A DNA stretch of 9,684 bases, from assembly GCA_937898375.1 (NCBI GenBank), contig CALEJX010000102.1, forward strand, positions 1 to 9,684, in the 5' to 3' direction. Shown piece by piece: positions 1-6,699 of this stretch; within the stretch, counting starts at the first letter, position 1, and every line of letters starts with the position of its first letter. The stretch comes from an uncultured Ruminococcus sp. Its GTDB lineage: Bacteria > Bacillota > Clostridia > Oscillospirales > Ruminococcaceae. Both the position numbers and the translations under genes were made by a program. Under the pieces are notes generated by a model that was given only the letters and a program-made list of their open reading frames with translations, had not been told where the DNA came from and did no database searches.

Positions 1-23
1 AGCATAATTTTTGATAAGCACAC

Positions 24-59
24 AGAGCAGAATGGCTTAGGTCGTTCTGCTCTTTTTTT
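24..59 (+). terminator. Intrinsic terminator of an upstream gene
   Basis: A perfect 9-bp stem (AGAGCAGAA at 24-32, TTCTGCTCT at 45-53) encloses a 12-nt loop, and a run of T (53-59) follows at once. This is the standard Rho-independent terminator shape for + strand transcription. The gene it ends lies outside the window. It separates that gene from the der promoter downstream. Confidence 0.9.
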
Positions 60-62
60 GTT

Positions 63-107
63 TCCGCCACGGCGGAGGGAAAGTGGGCGAACGCTGTTCG
101 CCCCTAC
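63..107. repeat. Pair of short palindromes; copy A of the 23-bp repeat
   Basis: Two palindromes sit side by side. The first is CCGCC/GGCGG (64-68 and 71-75). The second is GGGCGAAC (85-92), a 3-nt centre, then GTTCGCCC (96-103), followed by CTAC. Positions 85-107 are the exact reverse complement of 8001-8023. The layout resembles REP/BIME-type intergenic palindromes. That both copies are between genes is seen; that the family is dispersed through the genome is inference. Confidence 0.75.
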
Positions 108-157
108 AGGTCAGGTATGAAAATCTATGGTACGTGGGTGCTGTATTTCTCGTATGG

Positions 158-187
158 TTGACAAAACAAGAGAAATTGTGTTATACT
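158..187 (+). promoter_or_regulatory. Sigma-A-type promoter for der
   Basis: A perfect -35 box TTGACA (158-163) is followed after 18 nt by a -10 box TATACT (182-187). Transcription would start near 194, about 40 nt before the der ATG. It lies inside the longest open reading version of der (from 127), which argues against that extended start. It probably drives der-plsY-gpsA and perhaps the YjbQ gene, since no terminator is seen between them. Confidence 0.8.
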
Positions 188-221
188 ATATGATGTATCA
201 ATGTGCAAATTTATATGAAAT

Positions 222-226
222 GAGGT
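222..226 (+). promoter_or_regulatory. Ribosome binding site deciding the der start
   Basis: GAGGT ends 8 nt before the ATG at 235. No comparable site precedes the in-frame start at 127, so 235 is preferred. Confidence 0.75.
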
Positions 227-234
227 CGATATAT

Positions 235-1566
235 ATGTCATTGCCGATCGTTGCGATAGTGGGCAGACCTAATGTTGGTAAGTCTACTCTTTTTAACAAG
301 CTTATCGGTCAAAGACTTTCTATAGTTGAAGATACCCCAGGCGTTACAAGAGACAGGATATATGCAAAGTGCGAATGGCTCGGACACGAGTTCATGCTGG
401 TGGACACGGGCGGAATCGAGCCTGAGTCTGACGATATTATCCTTGCTCAAATGCGCAGACAGGCGGAGCTGGCTATACTGAAAGCTGATGTCACTATCCT
501 TGTGACAGACCTTAAATGCGGCGTTACTGCCACTGACTATGAGGTGGCACAGATGCTTCTTAAATCAGGCAAGCCTATCGTGCTTTGCGTGAACAAGGTG
601 GATAATGTGGGCGAGCCGCCTATGGAACTGTATGAGTTCTATAATCTCGGCTTGGGCGAGCCGTTCCCTGTTTCTTCTGTGCACGGTCACGGAACAGGCG
701 ATCTTCTTGACGAGGTGCTGAAATATCTGCCTGAGGATAATGGCGAGGACGATGATGACGATTCTATAAAGGTCGCTGTTATCGGCAAGCCTAATGTTGG
801 AAAGTCCTCTATAATAAACAAGATATGCGGCGAGGAGCGTGTTATCGTATCCAACATCGCAGGCACTACCCGTGACGCTACCGACTCGGTGGTGGAGAAT
901 GAAAAGGGCAAGTTCGTGTTTATCGACACGGCTGGTATCAGACGTAAGTCAAAGGTGCTGGAAACTATTGAGAAATACTCCGTGCTGAGAGCCTATATGG
1001 CTGTTGACAGGGCTGACGTTGCGGTCATTGTTATTGACGCAACTGTAGGATTTACAGAGCAGGATTCAAAGGTGGCAGGCTATGCCCACGAAAAGGGCAA
1101 GGCTTGCGTTGTTGCGGTGAACAAGTGGGACGCTATCGAGAAAGAAACTAATACTATGAGCGACTTCCAGAAAAAGCTCCAAGACGATTTCAGCTTCATG
1201 AGCTATGTGCCTTTTGTGTTCATCTCTGCAAAAACTGGTCTGAGAATGGACAAGCTTTTTGATACTATCAAGTTCGTTGCAGAACAGAACTCTGTGAGAA
1301 TACCAACAGGCAGACTTAACGATGTTCTCGCATATGCTACTCAGAGGGTACAGCCGCCGTCTGACAAGGGCAGGAGACTGAAGATATACTACATGACGCA
1401 GGTCTCTACAAAGCCGCCTACATTCGTGTTCTTTGTAAACAGAGCCGACCTGTATCATTTTTCCTATCAGCGTTATATTGAAAATCAGATAAGAGAGACC
1501 TTTGGACTAGAGGGCACGCCTATCGTTTTCAAGATAAGAGAGCGTGACAAGGACGACGTTAAATAA
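235..1566 (+). CDS. der: Ribosome-assembly GTPase Der (EngA)
   Basis: Der is an essential GTPase with two G domains in tandem that assists maturation of the 50S ribosomal subunit in the cytoplasm. The 443-residue product has the family's usual length. G domain 1 shows GRPNVGKS (10-17), TPGVTRD (34-40), DTGG (57-60) and NKVD (120-123). A short acidic linker (DNGEDDDDD, 168-176) leads to G domain 2, with GKPNVGKS (184-191), TTRD (211-214), DTAG (231-234), NKWD (296-299) and SAK (331-333). The C-terminal KH-like domain (about 350-443) contacts RNA in the family. The frame stays open back to 127, but the ATG at 235 was chosen because it has a ribosome binding site, lies downstream of the promoter, and gives the normal N-terminus MSLPIVAIVG. 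plsY follows after 18 nt. Confidence 0.98.
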   Translation: MSLPIVAIVGRPNVGKSTLFNKLIGQRLSIVEDTPGVTRDRIYAKCEWLGHEFMLVDTGGIEPESDDIILAQMRRQAELAILKADVTILVTDLKCGVTATDYEVAQMLLKSGKPIVLCVNKVDNVGEPPMELYEFYNLGLGEPFPVSSVHGHGTGDLLDEVLKYLPEDNGEDDDDDSIKVAVIGKPNVGKSSIINKICGEERVIVSNIAGTTRDATDSVVENEKGKFVFIDTAGIRRKSKVLETIEKYSVLRAYMAVDRADVAVIVIDATVGFTEQDSKVAGYAHEKGKACVVAVNKWDAIEKETNTMSDFQKKLQDDFSFMSYVPFVFISAKTGLRMDKLFDTIKFVAEQNSVRIPTGRLNDVLAYATQRVQPPSDKGRRLKIYYMTQVSTKPPTFVFFVNRADLYHFSYQRYIENQIRETFGLEGTPIVFKIRERDKDDVK

Positions 1567-1584
1567 ATTTCTGGAGGTTATTTT

Positions 1585-2244
1585 GTGGACATATTTTTAA
1601 GTCTGGCATTCACTATAATTTTTTCCTATCTTTTCGGAAGCCTTAATTCTGCCATAATCGTGTGCAGAGCCTTGAAGCACAAGGATATCCGTGATTACGG
1701 CAGCAACAACGCAGGCTTGACGAATGTTCTTAGAGTGTTCGGAAAAGGTCCTGCGGCGGCGACACTTGTTTGCGACCTTGCAAAGGGCGTGCTTGCGGTA
1801 GTTATCTGCCGCCTTGTGGTGACAAACGGCTTCGGTGTGACATTTTTCCATGACGATAAGTTTATCGGATATCTTGCAGGCTTTTTTGTAATGCTTGGAC
1901 ACATTTTCCCTGTATTCTACGGTTTTCACGGCGGAAAGGGCGTTCTTATCGCAGCGACAACCCTTATCGCTATCGACCCTCTTACCTGCGCATTCTCGGT
2001 AGCGGTCTTTGCTATCGTGCTTGCGGCAACAAAATATGTGTCTGTAGGGTCTATATGCGCCGCTGTTGCATATCCTGTTTTTACGCCTATAGTTCAGCAT
2101 TTTATCACAAAGGGCGACGGCGTTCTTGCAAACACTCTTATGGCTGCGGCTATCGGTCTGCTTATCATTTATATGCACAGACCTAATATCAAACGCCTTA
2201 TGAACGGCACTGAAAACAAATTTGGAAGCAAGAAAAAGGCGTAA
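1585..2244 (+). CDS. plsY: Acyl-phosphate:glycerol-3-phosphate acyltransferase PlsY
   Basis: PlsY is an integral membrane enzyme that moves an acyl group from acyl-phosphate (made by PlsX) to position 1 of glycerol-3-phosphate, giving lysophosphatidic acid. The 219-residue product is strongly hydrophobic with several membrane segments. Family motifs are visible: FGSLNSA (17-23), GSNNAGLTNVLR (39-50), DLAKG (64-68), GHIFPVFYGFHGGKGV (105-120), YVSVGSI (151-157) and the C-terminal HRPNIKRLMNGTENKFG (198-214). The second motif reads SNNAGLTN where SGNxGATN is common, a variation within the family pattern. The start is GTG, supported by GGAGG (1573-1577) 7 nt upstream. It sits between der and gpsA; GpsA makes its acceptor substrate. 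A lysine-rich tail (216-218) ends the protein. Confidence 0.97.
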   Translation: MDIFLSLAFTIIFSYLFGSLNSAIIVCRALKHKDIRDYGSNNAGLTNVLRVFGKGPAAATLVCDLAKGVLAVVICRLVVTNGFGVTFFHDDKFIGYLAGFFVMLGHIFPVFYGFHGGKGVLIAATTLIAIDPLTCAFSVAVFAIVLAATKYVSVGSICAAVAYPVFTPIVQHFITKGDGVLANTLMAAAIGLLIIYMHRPNIKRLMNGTENKFGSKKKA

Positions 2245-2250
2245 GGGAGG
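2245..2250 (+). promoter_or_regulatory. Ribosome binding site deciding the gpsA start
   Basis: GGGAGG lies directly after the plsY stop codon and ends 7 nt before the ATG at 2258. This rules out the longer in-frame version starting at 2222 inside plsY. Confidence 0.85.
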
Positions 2251-2257
2251 TTTTATT

Positions 2258-3262
2258 ATGGCAGATATTACTATACTCGGTTCAGGCGGATTTGGTCTTG
2301 CGCTGGCGATAATGTGCGACAATGCAGGACACAAGGTAACAGTATGGTCAAAGTTTCAGGACGAGATAGACGCTATCAAGAGAACAGGCGAGCTTAAAGC
2401 AAAGCTTCCTGGCGTTCAGGTGAACAAGACTATAGAGCTTACAACGGATATAAGCTGTGTTAAAGATAAAGACATGGTGATACTCGGCATACCTTCACCG
2501 TTTTTAAGAGAAGTTTGCGAAAGCGTTGTGCCTTATCTTGAGAGCAAGACTATAGTTGTGAACACTGCAAAGGGTCTTGAGGGCGGAAGTCTTAAAACTA
2601 TGTGCTGTGTGGCTAAAGAGTGCTTTCCAAACAATCATGTTGCGGTGCTGACGGGTCCTTCTCACGCAGAGGAAGTGGCAAGAGGAGTTCCCACTACTGT
2701 GGTTACTGCTTCTGACGACAGAGAAGTTTCATACTATATACAGAACACGCTTTCTAACGATACGTTCAGAGTGTATGTGAATGATGACGTTATGGGCTGT
2801 GAGATAGGCGGTTCGCTGAAAAACGTTATCGCTCTTGCGGCAGGCGTTTGCGACGGACTTGGACTTGGGGACAACACAAAGGCTGCACTTATGACAAGGG
2901 GTATCAGAGAGATATCACGCCTTGGAGTTGCAATGGGCGCAAAGATAGATACATTCGGCGGACTTAGCGGCATAGGCGACCTTATCGTTACTTGCTGTTC
3001 AATGCACAGCAGAAACCGCCGTGCGGGTATCCTCATAGGCAAGGGCGTTACTCCTGAGGAGGCTGTAAGACAGGTAGGTACTGTCGAGGGCTATATTTGC
3101 ACCAAAAACGCATGGGAGCTTTCAAAGAGAATGGGTATTGAAATGCCTATCACAGAGCAGCTTGCAAAGGTGCTTTTTGAGGGCGAGCCTGCGGCAAACG
3201 CTATTAAAAATCTTATGGGCAGACCGAGCAGAAATGAAACTGAGTCAAATTTTCTGAGCTAG
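2258..3262 (+). CDS. gpsA: NAD(P)-dependent glycerol-3-phosphate dehydrogenase GpsA
   Basis: GpsA reduces dihydroxyacetone phosphate to sn-glycerol-3-phosphate, the backbone for phospholipids, in the cytoplasm. The product is 334 residues, typical for the family. The N-terminal Rossmann fold has the dinucleotide loop GSGGFG (8-13), followed by NTAKGLEGG (102-110) and LTGPSHAEEVA (131-141). The C-terminal helical domain carries GGSLKNVIALAAG (184-196), whose K188 matches the conserved catalytic lysine, then TRGIREISRLG (213-223) and GDLIVTC..HSRNRRAG (240-257), the substrate-binding region. The start gives MADITILGSGGFG, so the fold begins at once as expected. It follows plsY by 13 nt and supplies that enzyme's substrate. 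No terminator is seen before the next gene, 46 nt away. Confidence 0.98.
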   Translation: MADITILGSGGFGLALAIMCDNAGHKVTVWSKFQDEIDAIKRTGELKAKLPGVQVNKTIELTTDISCVKDKDMVILGIPSPFLREVCESVVPYLESKTIVVNTAKGLEGGSLKTMCCVAKECFPNNHVAVLTGPSHAEEVARGVPTTVVTASDDREVSYYIQNTLSNDTFRVYVNDDVMGCEIGGSLKNVIALAAGVCDGLGLGDNTKAALMTRGIREISRLGVAMGAKIDTFGGLSGIGDLIVTCCSMHSRNRRAGILIGKGVTPEEAVRQVGTVEGYICTKNAWELSKRMGIEMPITEQLAKVLFEGEPAANAIKNLMGRPSRNETESNFLS

Positions 3263-3294
3263 GGCAACGCCACCTCATGGAGAGTTATCATTGA

Positions 3295-3299
3295 AAGGA
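3295..3299 (+). promoter_or_regulatory. Ribosome binding site deciding the YjbQ-family start
   Basis: AAGGA ends 9 nt before the ATG at 3309. The frame also has a TTG at 3291, but that lies upstream of this site and lacks one of its own. Confidence 0.7.
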
Positions 3300-3308
3300 C
3301 GGAAACAT

Positions 3309-3704
3309 ATGCTTAAAAGATACACTATCAAGACAGAACGCAGAGGACTTTACAATATCACAAGCTATGTAAGGCAGGCTGTCACAGATTCGGGCGTGAC
3401 AGGGGGCATTGCAGTGGTATTCTGTCCACACACCACGGCAGCGATAACAATAAACGAGAACGCCGACCCTGACGTAAAGACGGATCTTATTTATGCTTTG
3501 GAGGAGACTTTCCCAAACAGACCGCAGTTTCGTCACGCTGAGGGCAACTCTGACGCTCACATGAAGTCAAGCTGTGTTGGTGCTTCGGAAACTGTTATCA
3601 TCGAGGATAACGAGCTTCTTCTCGGCACTTGGCAGGGTATCTATTTCGCTGAGTTCGACGGCCCGAGAACAAGAAACTTTTTTGTGAAGATAATAAAGGG
3701 CTGA
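3309..3704 (+). CDS. YjbQ/UPF0047 family protein (secondary thiamine-phosphate synthase type)
   Basis: The 131-residue product belongs to the YjbQ (UPF0047) family, small single-domain proteins. Some members show weak thiamine-phosphate synthase activity in vitro, but the true physiological role is unsettled. Family hallmarks are FCPHTTAAITINENADPDV (38-56, including H41), RHAEGNSDAHMKSS (76-89, including H77 and H84) and LLLGTWQGIYFAEFDGPRTR (103-122). The histidines and acidic residues in these blocks are the likely metal or active-site residues. The length is normal and no signal peptide or membrane segment is seen. It lies 46 nt after gpsA and 84 nt before pyrH, on the far side of the pyrH promoter, so it is more likely cotranscribed with gpsA. 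No other thiamine gene is in the window, so context does not support a thiamine role. Confidence 0.95.
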   Translation: MLKRYTIKTERRGLYNITSYVRQAVTDSGVTGGIAVVFCPHTTAAITINENADPDVKTDLIYALEETFPNRPQFRHAEGNSDAHMKSSCVGASETVIIEDNELLLGTWQGIYFAEFDGPRTRNFFVKIIKG

Positions 3705-3721
3705 TTTTGGTGTTTTTCCTC

Positions 3722-3750
3722 TTTACAATCTGCTGAAAATAATGTATAAT
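3722..3750 (+). promoter_or_regulatory. Sigma-A-type promoter for the pyrH operon
   Basis: TTTACA (3722-3727) and a perfect TATAAT (3745-3750) are separated by an optimal 17 nt. Transcription would start near 3757, giving a short leader of about 30 nt before the pyrH ATG. No gene overlaps it, and it likely starts the pyrH-frr-uppS-cdsA transcript. Confidence 0.85.
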
Positions 3751-3770
3751 ATATAAGAAAATATGTGCAT

Positions 3771-3776
3771 AAGGAG
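3771..3776 (+). promoter_or_regulatory. Ribosome binding site deciding the pyrH start
   Basis: AAGGAG ends 12 nt before the ATG at 3789, a slightly long but workable spacing. It lies within the longer open version (GTG at 3765), so the upstream start is unlikely. Confidence 0.7.
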
Positions 3777-3788
3777 TACTTTGAAAAT

Positions 3789-4493
3789 ATGGAACCTAAA
3801 TATAAGAGAATATTGCTCAAGTTGAGCGGCGAGGCTCTCGCAGGCGACAAGAAAATGGGTCTTGATTATGACGTTATCACTTCATTTGGCAAGAGCATAA
3901 AAAAATGCGTTGACGCCGGCGTTGAGGTAGGTATAGTTGTAGGCGGCGGAAACTTCTGGAGAGGAAGATCAAGCGGCGCTATGGACAGAACAAGAGCCGA
4001 CCATATCGGTATGCTGGCAACTGCCATGAACGCACTTGCTGTTGCTGACGGCCTTGAAAACTGTGGACTTGAAGTAAGAGTACAGACAGCTATCTCTATG
4101 CCTGCCGTTGCTGAGCCTTACATCAGAAACAAGGCTATGCGTCACTTTGAAAAGGGAAGAGTAGTTATTTTCGGCTGCGGCACTGGTAACCCGTTCTTCT
4201 CAACTGATACGGCTGCTGCGCTGAGAGCGGCTGAGATAGAGGCTGACATATTCTTTAAGGCTACCATGGTAGACGGCGTTTATGACAAGGATCCTCACAA
4301 GTATCCTGACGCTGTCAAGTATGACACACTTACATTTGCTGATATTCTTGCAAAGGGTCTTCAGGTAATGGACTCAACTGCTGCGGCAATGTGCAAGGAC
4401 AACAATATCCCGATACTCGTTTTCGACCTTGCAAGACCAGACAATATCTATGACGCTTGCATGGGCAAAAATATAGGCACTCTCGTAAAATAA
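3789..4493 (+). CDS. pyrH: UMP kinase PyrH
   Basis: PyrH phosphorylates UMP to UDP with ATP, the entry to UTP, CTP and UDP-sugars. The bacterial enzyme belongs to the amino-acid-kinase fold family and is a cytoplasmic hexamer, in known members tuned by GTP and UTP. The 234-residue product shows LLKLSGEAL (9-17), VVGGGNFWRGR (50-60), D71, the UMP-binding GTGNPFFSTDTAA (131-143), the nucleotide-binding KATMVDGVYDKDP (157-169) and MDSTA (194-198). The start at 3789 gives MEPKYKRILLKLSGE, matching the usual short lead into the first strand. It follows its own strong promoter and precedes frr by 30 nt, the common bacterial pairing. rpsB and tsf, often upstream of pyrH, are not there. Confidence 0.98.
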   Translation: MEPKYKRILLKLSGEALAGDKKMGLDYDVITSFGKSIKKCVDAGVEVGIVVGGGNFWRGRSSGAMDRTRADHIGMLATAMNALAVADGLENCGLEVRVQTAISMPAVAEPYIRNKAMRHFEKGRVVIFGCGTGNPFFSTDTAAALRAAEIEADIFFKATMVDGVYDKDPHKYPDAVKYDTLTFADILAKGLQVMDSTAAAMCKDNNIPILVFDLARPDNIYDACMGKNIGTLVK

Positions 4494-4507
4494 TAAAGAT
4501 AATCAAG

Positions 4508-4513
4508 AAAGGA
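4508..4513 (+). promoter_or_regulatory. Ribosome binding site deciding the frr start
   Basis: AAAGGA ends 10 nt before the ATG at 4524. An in-frame TTG at 4518 is only 4 nt away from it, which makes the ATG the better start. Confidence 0.65.
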
Positions 4514-4523
4514 TCGTTTGAAT

Positions 4524-5078
4524 ATGAAACAGATCAAGGAAAATGCTAAGACAAAAATGGAAAAATCCATAAACGTTATGCTTTCGGACTTTGCAGGCAT
4601 CAGAGCAGGCAGAGCTAATCCGTCCGTACTCAACAGGGTCGAGGTAGAATATTATGGCTCAATGACTCCTATTACACAAATGGCAGCGGTATCTGTTGCT
4701 GAGGCAAGAGTGCTTGTTATACAGCCATGGGATAAGTCAACTCTGAAGTCGATAGAAAAGGCTATCCAGGCTTCTGATATCGGCATCAATCCACAGAACG
4801 ACGGCACTGTTATCAGACTTACTTTCCCACAGCTCACTGAGGACAGACGTAAGGAGCTTGTTAAGGATATCAAGAAAATGGGCGAAGAGTGCAAGGTCGC
4901 TATCCGTTCTATCAGACGTGACGCTATGGAAAAGTTCAAGGCAATGAAGAAGAACAACGAGATCACAGAGGACGACCTTAAGGACTGCGAGGACGAGATC
5001 CAGAAGCTTACTGACAAGTTCGTTAAGGAAGTTGACGGTCACGTTGCCGAAAAGGAAAAAGAGATACTCTCTATCTAA
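4524..5078 (+). CDS. frr: Ribosome recycling factor Frr
   Basis: Frr works with EF-G to split the post-termination ribosome so that it can start again. The 184-residue product has the usual length of about 185. The first part of the long three-helix bundle (about 1-28) ends in the conserved RAGRA (27-31). The small beta domain (about 31-103) includes YYGSMTPITQMA (43-54), VIQPWDKS (65-72), INPQNDG (88-94) and IRLTFPQLTEDRRKELVK (97-114). The two remaining bundle helices (about 106-184) include IRSIRRDA (127-134). The sequence is rich in lysine and glutamate, as expected. It is joined tightly to its neighbours: 30 nt after pyrH and only 3 nt before uppS, which implies cotranscription and probably coupled translation. 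Confidence 0.98.
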   Translation: MKQIKENAKTKMEKSINVMLSDFAGIRAGRANPSVLNRVEVEYYGSMTPITQMAAVSVAEARVLVIQPWDKSTLKSIEKAIQASDIGINPQNDGTVIRLTFPQLTEDRRKELVKDIKKMGEECKVAIRSIRRDAMEKFKAMKKNNEITEDDLKDCEDEIQKLTDKFVKEVDGHVAEKEKEILSI

Positions 5079-5081
5079 GCC

Positions 5082-5813
5082 ATGGCGAAGAATGAGAAGA
5101 TAAGCCTTGGGGAGAATGTGTCTGTGCCTGTTCATGTGGGCGTTATCATGGACGGCAACGGCAGGTGGGCGAAAAAGAGGGGTATGCCCCGAAAGTTCGG
5201 TCACAGAGAGGGTGCAAAGACCTTTCGTGCCATAACAAGACACGCCAAGGCGCTTGGCATACAGTATATAACTTATTATGCGTTTTCTACCGAGAACTGG
5301 AAAAGACCAAAGGACGAGGTAGACGCAATTATGGATCTCTTTGAAAAGTATCTTGACGAGGTAAGGGACTTTATCGAGGAGAACATCAGGGTGCGCTTTA
5401 TAGGCGACAGGACAAGGCTCAGCGAAAATCTGCAAAGAAAAATGGCTTCCGTTGAGGAGGACTCAAAGGACTTTGACTCTATGACGCTTGTGCTTGCTAT
5501 CAACTACGGCGGCAGGGACGAGATATGCCATGCCGCAAGAAAGCTTGCAGAGCAGGTGAAAGAGGGCAAGTTAGAGCCTGAGGATATCACCATGGATATG
5601 ATAGAGAAAAATCTCTACACTGAGGAGATACCCCCTGTTGACCTTGTTATAAGACCTAGCGGAGAGCAAAGGCTGTCTAACTTTATGATATGGCAGGCGG
5701 CTTACGCTGAGTTTTATTACACGAATATCCTGTGGCCTGACTTCAAGGGCAGCGACCTTGACAAGGCTGTTATCGCATACAGCGAAAGAAACAGAAGATT
5801 TGGAGGGGTGTAA
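5082..5813 (+). CDS. uppS: Isoprenyl transferase, undecaprenyl diphosphate synthase UppS
   Basis: UppS adds cis-isoprene units from isopentenyl diphosphate to farnesyl diphosphate, making the C55 carrier lipid for cell-wall synthesis. It is a cytoplasmic, membrane-associated dimer. The 243-residue product shows HVGVIMDGNGRWA (18-30) with catalytic D24, KFGHREGAK (38-46), TYYAFSTENWKRP (64-76), LAINYGGRDEI (138-148) and DLVIRPSGEQRLSNFMIWQAAYAE (187-210), with R191 and R197 in the diphosphate-binding block. The ATG at 5082 lies 3 nt after the frr stop with no good ribosome binding site, so translation is probably coupled to frr. An in-frame GTG at 5124 behind GGGGAG (5109-5114) is an alternative that would remove 14 residues ahead of the conserved core. 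The product length is undetermined from sequence alone, but C55 is expected in this context. Confidence 0.96.
   Translation: MAKNEKISLGENVSVPVHVGVIMDGNGRWAKKRGMPRKFGHREGAKTFRAITRHAKALGIQYITYYAFSTENWKRPKDEVDAIMDLFEKYLDEVRDFIEENIRVRFIGDRTRLSENLQRKMASVEEDSKDFDSMTLVLAINYGGRDEICHAARKLAEQVKEGKLEPEDITMDMIEKNLYTEEIPPVDLVIRPSGEQRLSNFMIWQAAYAEFYYTNILWPDFKGSDLDKAVIAYSERNRRFGGV
5109..5114 (+). promoter_or_regulatory. Possible internal ribosome binding site in uppS
   Basis: GGGGAG ends 9 nt before an in-frame GTG at 5124, which codes for V15 of the long form. It is a better Shine-Dalgarno match than anything close upstream of the ATG at 5082. It may mark the true start or be chance. Confidence 0.3.
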
Positions 5814-5816
5814 AAA

Positions 5817-6647
5817 ATGTCTACCCGTATTAAATCTGCGGCAGTTGCCATTGTTATCGCAGTGATACTGCTTATCGCACACGGAACGTTCTTGTTCAAT
5901 ATTGCGGTGGGCGCAATTTCTGCACTTGCAATATATGAGATATTCAGGGCAACAAAAATGACAGAGCATAAGTATCAGACCATTGCTTGCTGTGCGTTTG
6001 CCTTTGTGGACGCTTTCATGCCTGTGTTCTATAGACACGGCTGGCTGTACTTTTTCAGCTACAAGCTTTACATGGGACTTTTCGTTATAGCAATGTGTCT
6101 GCTTTATCTTAAAGAGCATACGAAATTTCAGTATACAGAGTTTTTCTTCATGCTGGGCGTGGGCATACTTCTGCCGTATTCATTCTCGACCCTAGTCACA
6201 ATGGCAGGCTTGGGCGGCAAGGGCGTGTTCATGATAGTTCTTACTCTTGCGGCGGCTTGGCTGGCTGACAGCGGCGCTTATTTTGCAGGAACTTTCTTCG
6301 GCAAAACAAAGCTTTGCCCTGAGATAAGCCCTAAGAAAACTGTTGAGGGACTTATCGGCGGCGTTATCTCAAACGGTATAATAATGCTTATCATAAGCCT
6401 GTTCTATCAGTTTATACTAAAGGGCGAACCTATCCACTATCTGGGCGTCCTTATCGCAGGTATGCTTGCGGCACTTATCGGACTTGTGGGCGACCTTACA
6501 GCTTCGGTAATAAAAAGACAGACAGGCATAAAGGACTATGGCAACATAATGCCGGGTCACGGCGGAATAATGGATCGCTTTGACAGCGTTCTGCTTGTTG
6601 CACCTTTTATGTACTATATGTTCACACAGGGACTTATACTTAAATAG
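5817..6647 (+). CDS. cdsA: Phosphatidate cytidylyltransferase CdsA
   Basis: CdsA makes CDP-diacylglycerol from phosphatidic acid and CTP at the membrane, the branch point to phosphatidylglycerol, cardiolipin and related lipids. The 276-residue product is a multi-pass membrane protein with hydrophobic segments through most of its length, from about residue 8 onward. The family region is clear: AWLADSGAYFAGTFFGKTKL (147-166), SPKKTVEG (171-178), GLVGDLTASVIKRQTGIKD (222-240) and the C-terminal signature PGHGGIMDRFDS (246-257), with the metal-binding acidic residues D254 and D256. GGAGGGG (5802-5808), lying in the end of uppS, ends 8 nt before the ATG; the gap to uppS is 3 nt. Its substrate descends from the GpsA and PlsY steps encoded upstream in the window. 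Confidence 0.97.
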   Translation: MSTRIKSAAVAIVIAVILLIAHGTFLFNIAVGAISALAIYEIFRATKMTEHKYQTIACCAFAFVDAFMPVFYRHGWLYFFSYKLYMGLFVIAMCLLYLKEHTKFQYTEFFFMLGVGILLPYSFSTLVTMAGLGGKGVFMIVLTLAAAWLADSGAYFAGTFFGKTKLCPEISPKKTVEGLIGGVISNGIIMLIISLFYQFILKGEPIHYLGVLIAGMLAALIGLVGDLTASVIKRQTGIKDYGNIMPGHGGIMDRFDSVLLVAPFMYYMFTQGLILK

Positions 6648-6662
6648 AAAATTATGACTTTT

Positions 6663-6689
6663 AGGGGCAGGCTTAGGCTTACCCCTTTT
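6663..6689 (+). terminator. Possible weak terminator after cdsA
   Basis: AGGGG (6663-6667) and CCCCT (6682-6686) form a 5-bp stem around a 14-nt loop, with a small AGG/CTT inner helix including a G-U pair. Only four T follow (6686-6689). It lies 15 nt after the cdsA stop, a sensible place, but the stem and T run are weak, so partial readthrough into dxr is likely. Confidence 0.4.
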
Positions 6690-6699
6690 AAGCGTTATT

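Noticed and set aside
127..234. A 36-codon N-terminal extension of Der
   Set aside because: The der promoter boxes (158-187) lie inside it, it has no ribosome binding site, and Der proteins normally begin just before the first P-loop, as the ATG at 235 gives.
1597..2334. A 245-codon open frame on the minus strand across plsY and the start of gpsA
   Set aside because: It mirrors the codons of plsY, reads as a cysteine-, arginine- and lysine-rich sequence with no recognisable domain, and the sense-strand gene is unambiguous.
3263..3308. Possible terminator or repeat in the gpsA to YjbQ gap, including GGCAAC, which also occurs at 6702-6707
   Set aside because: Only 3-bp stems are possible and no T run follows; the shared 6-mer is too short to mean common origin.
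4737..5435. A 232-codon open frame on the minus strand across frr and uppS
   Set aside because: Both sense-strand genes carry full family motifs there, and the antisense product resembles no family I know.
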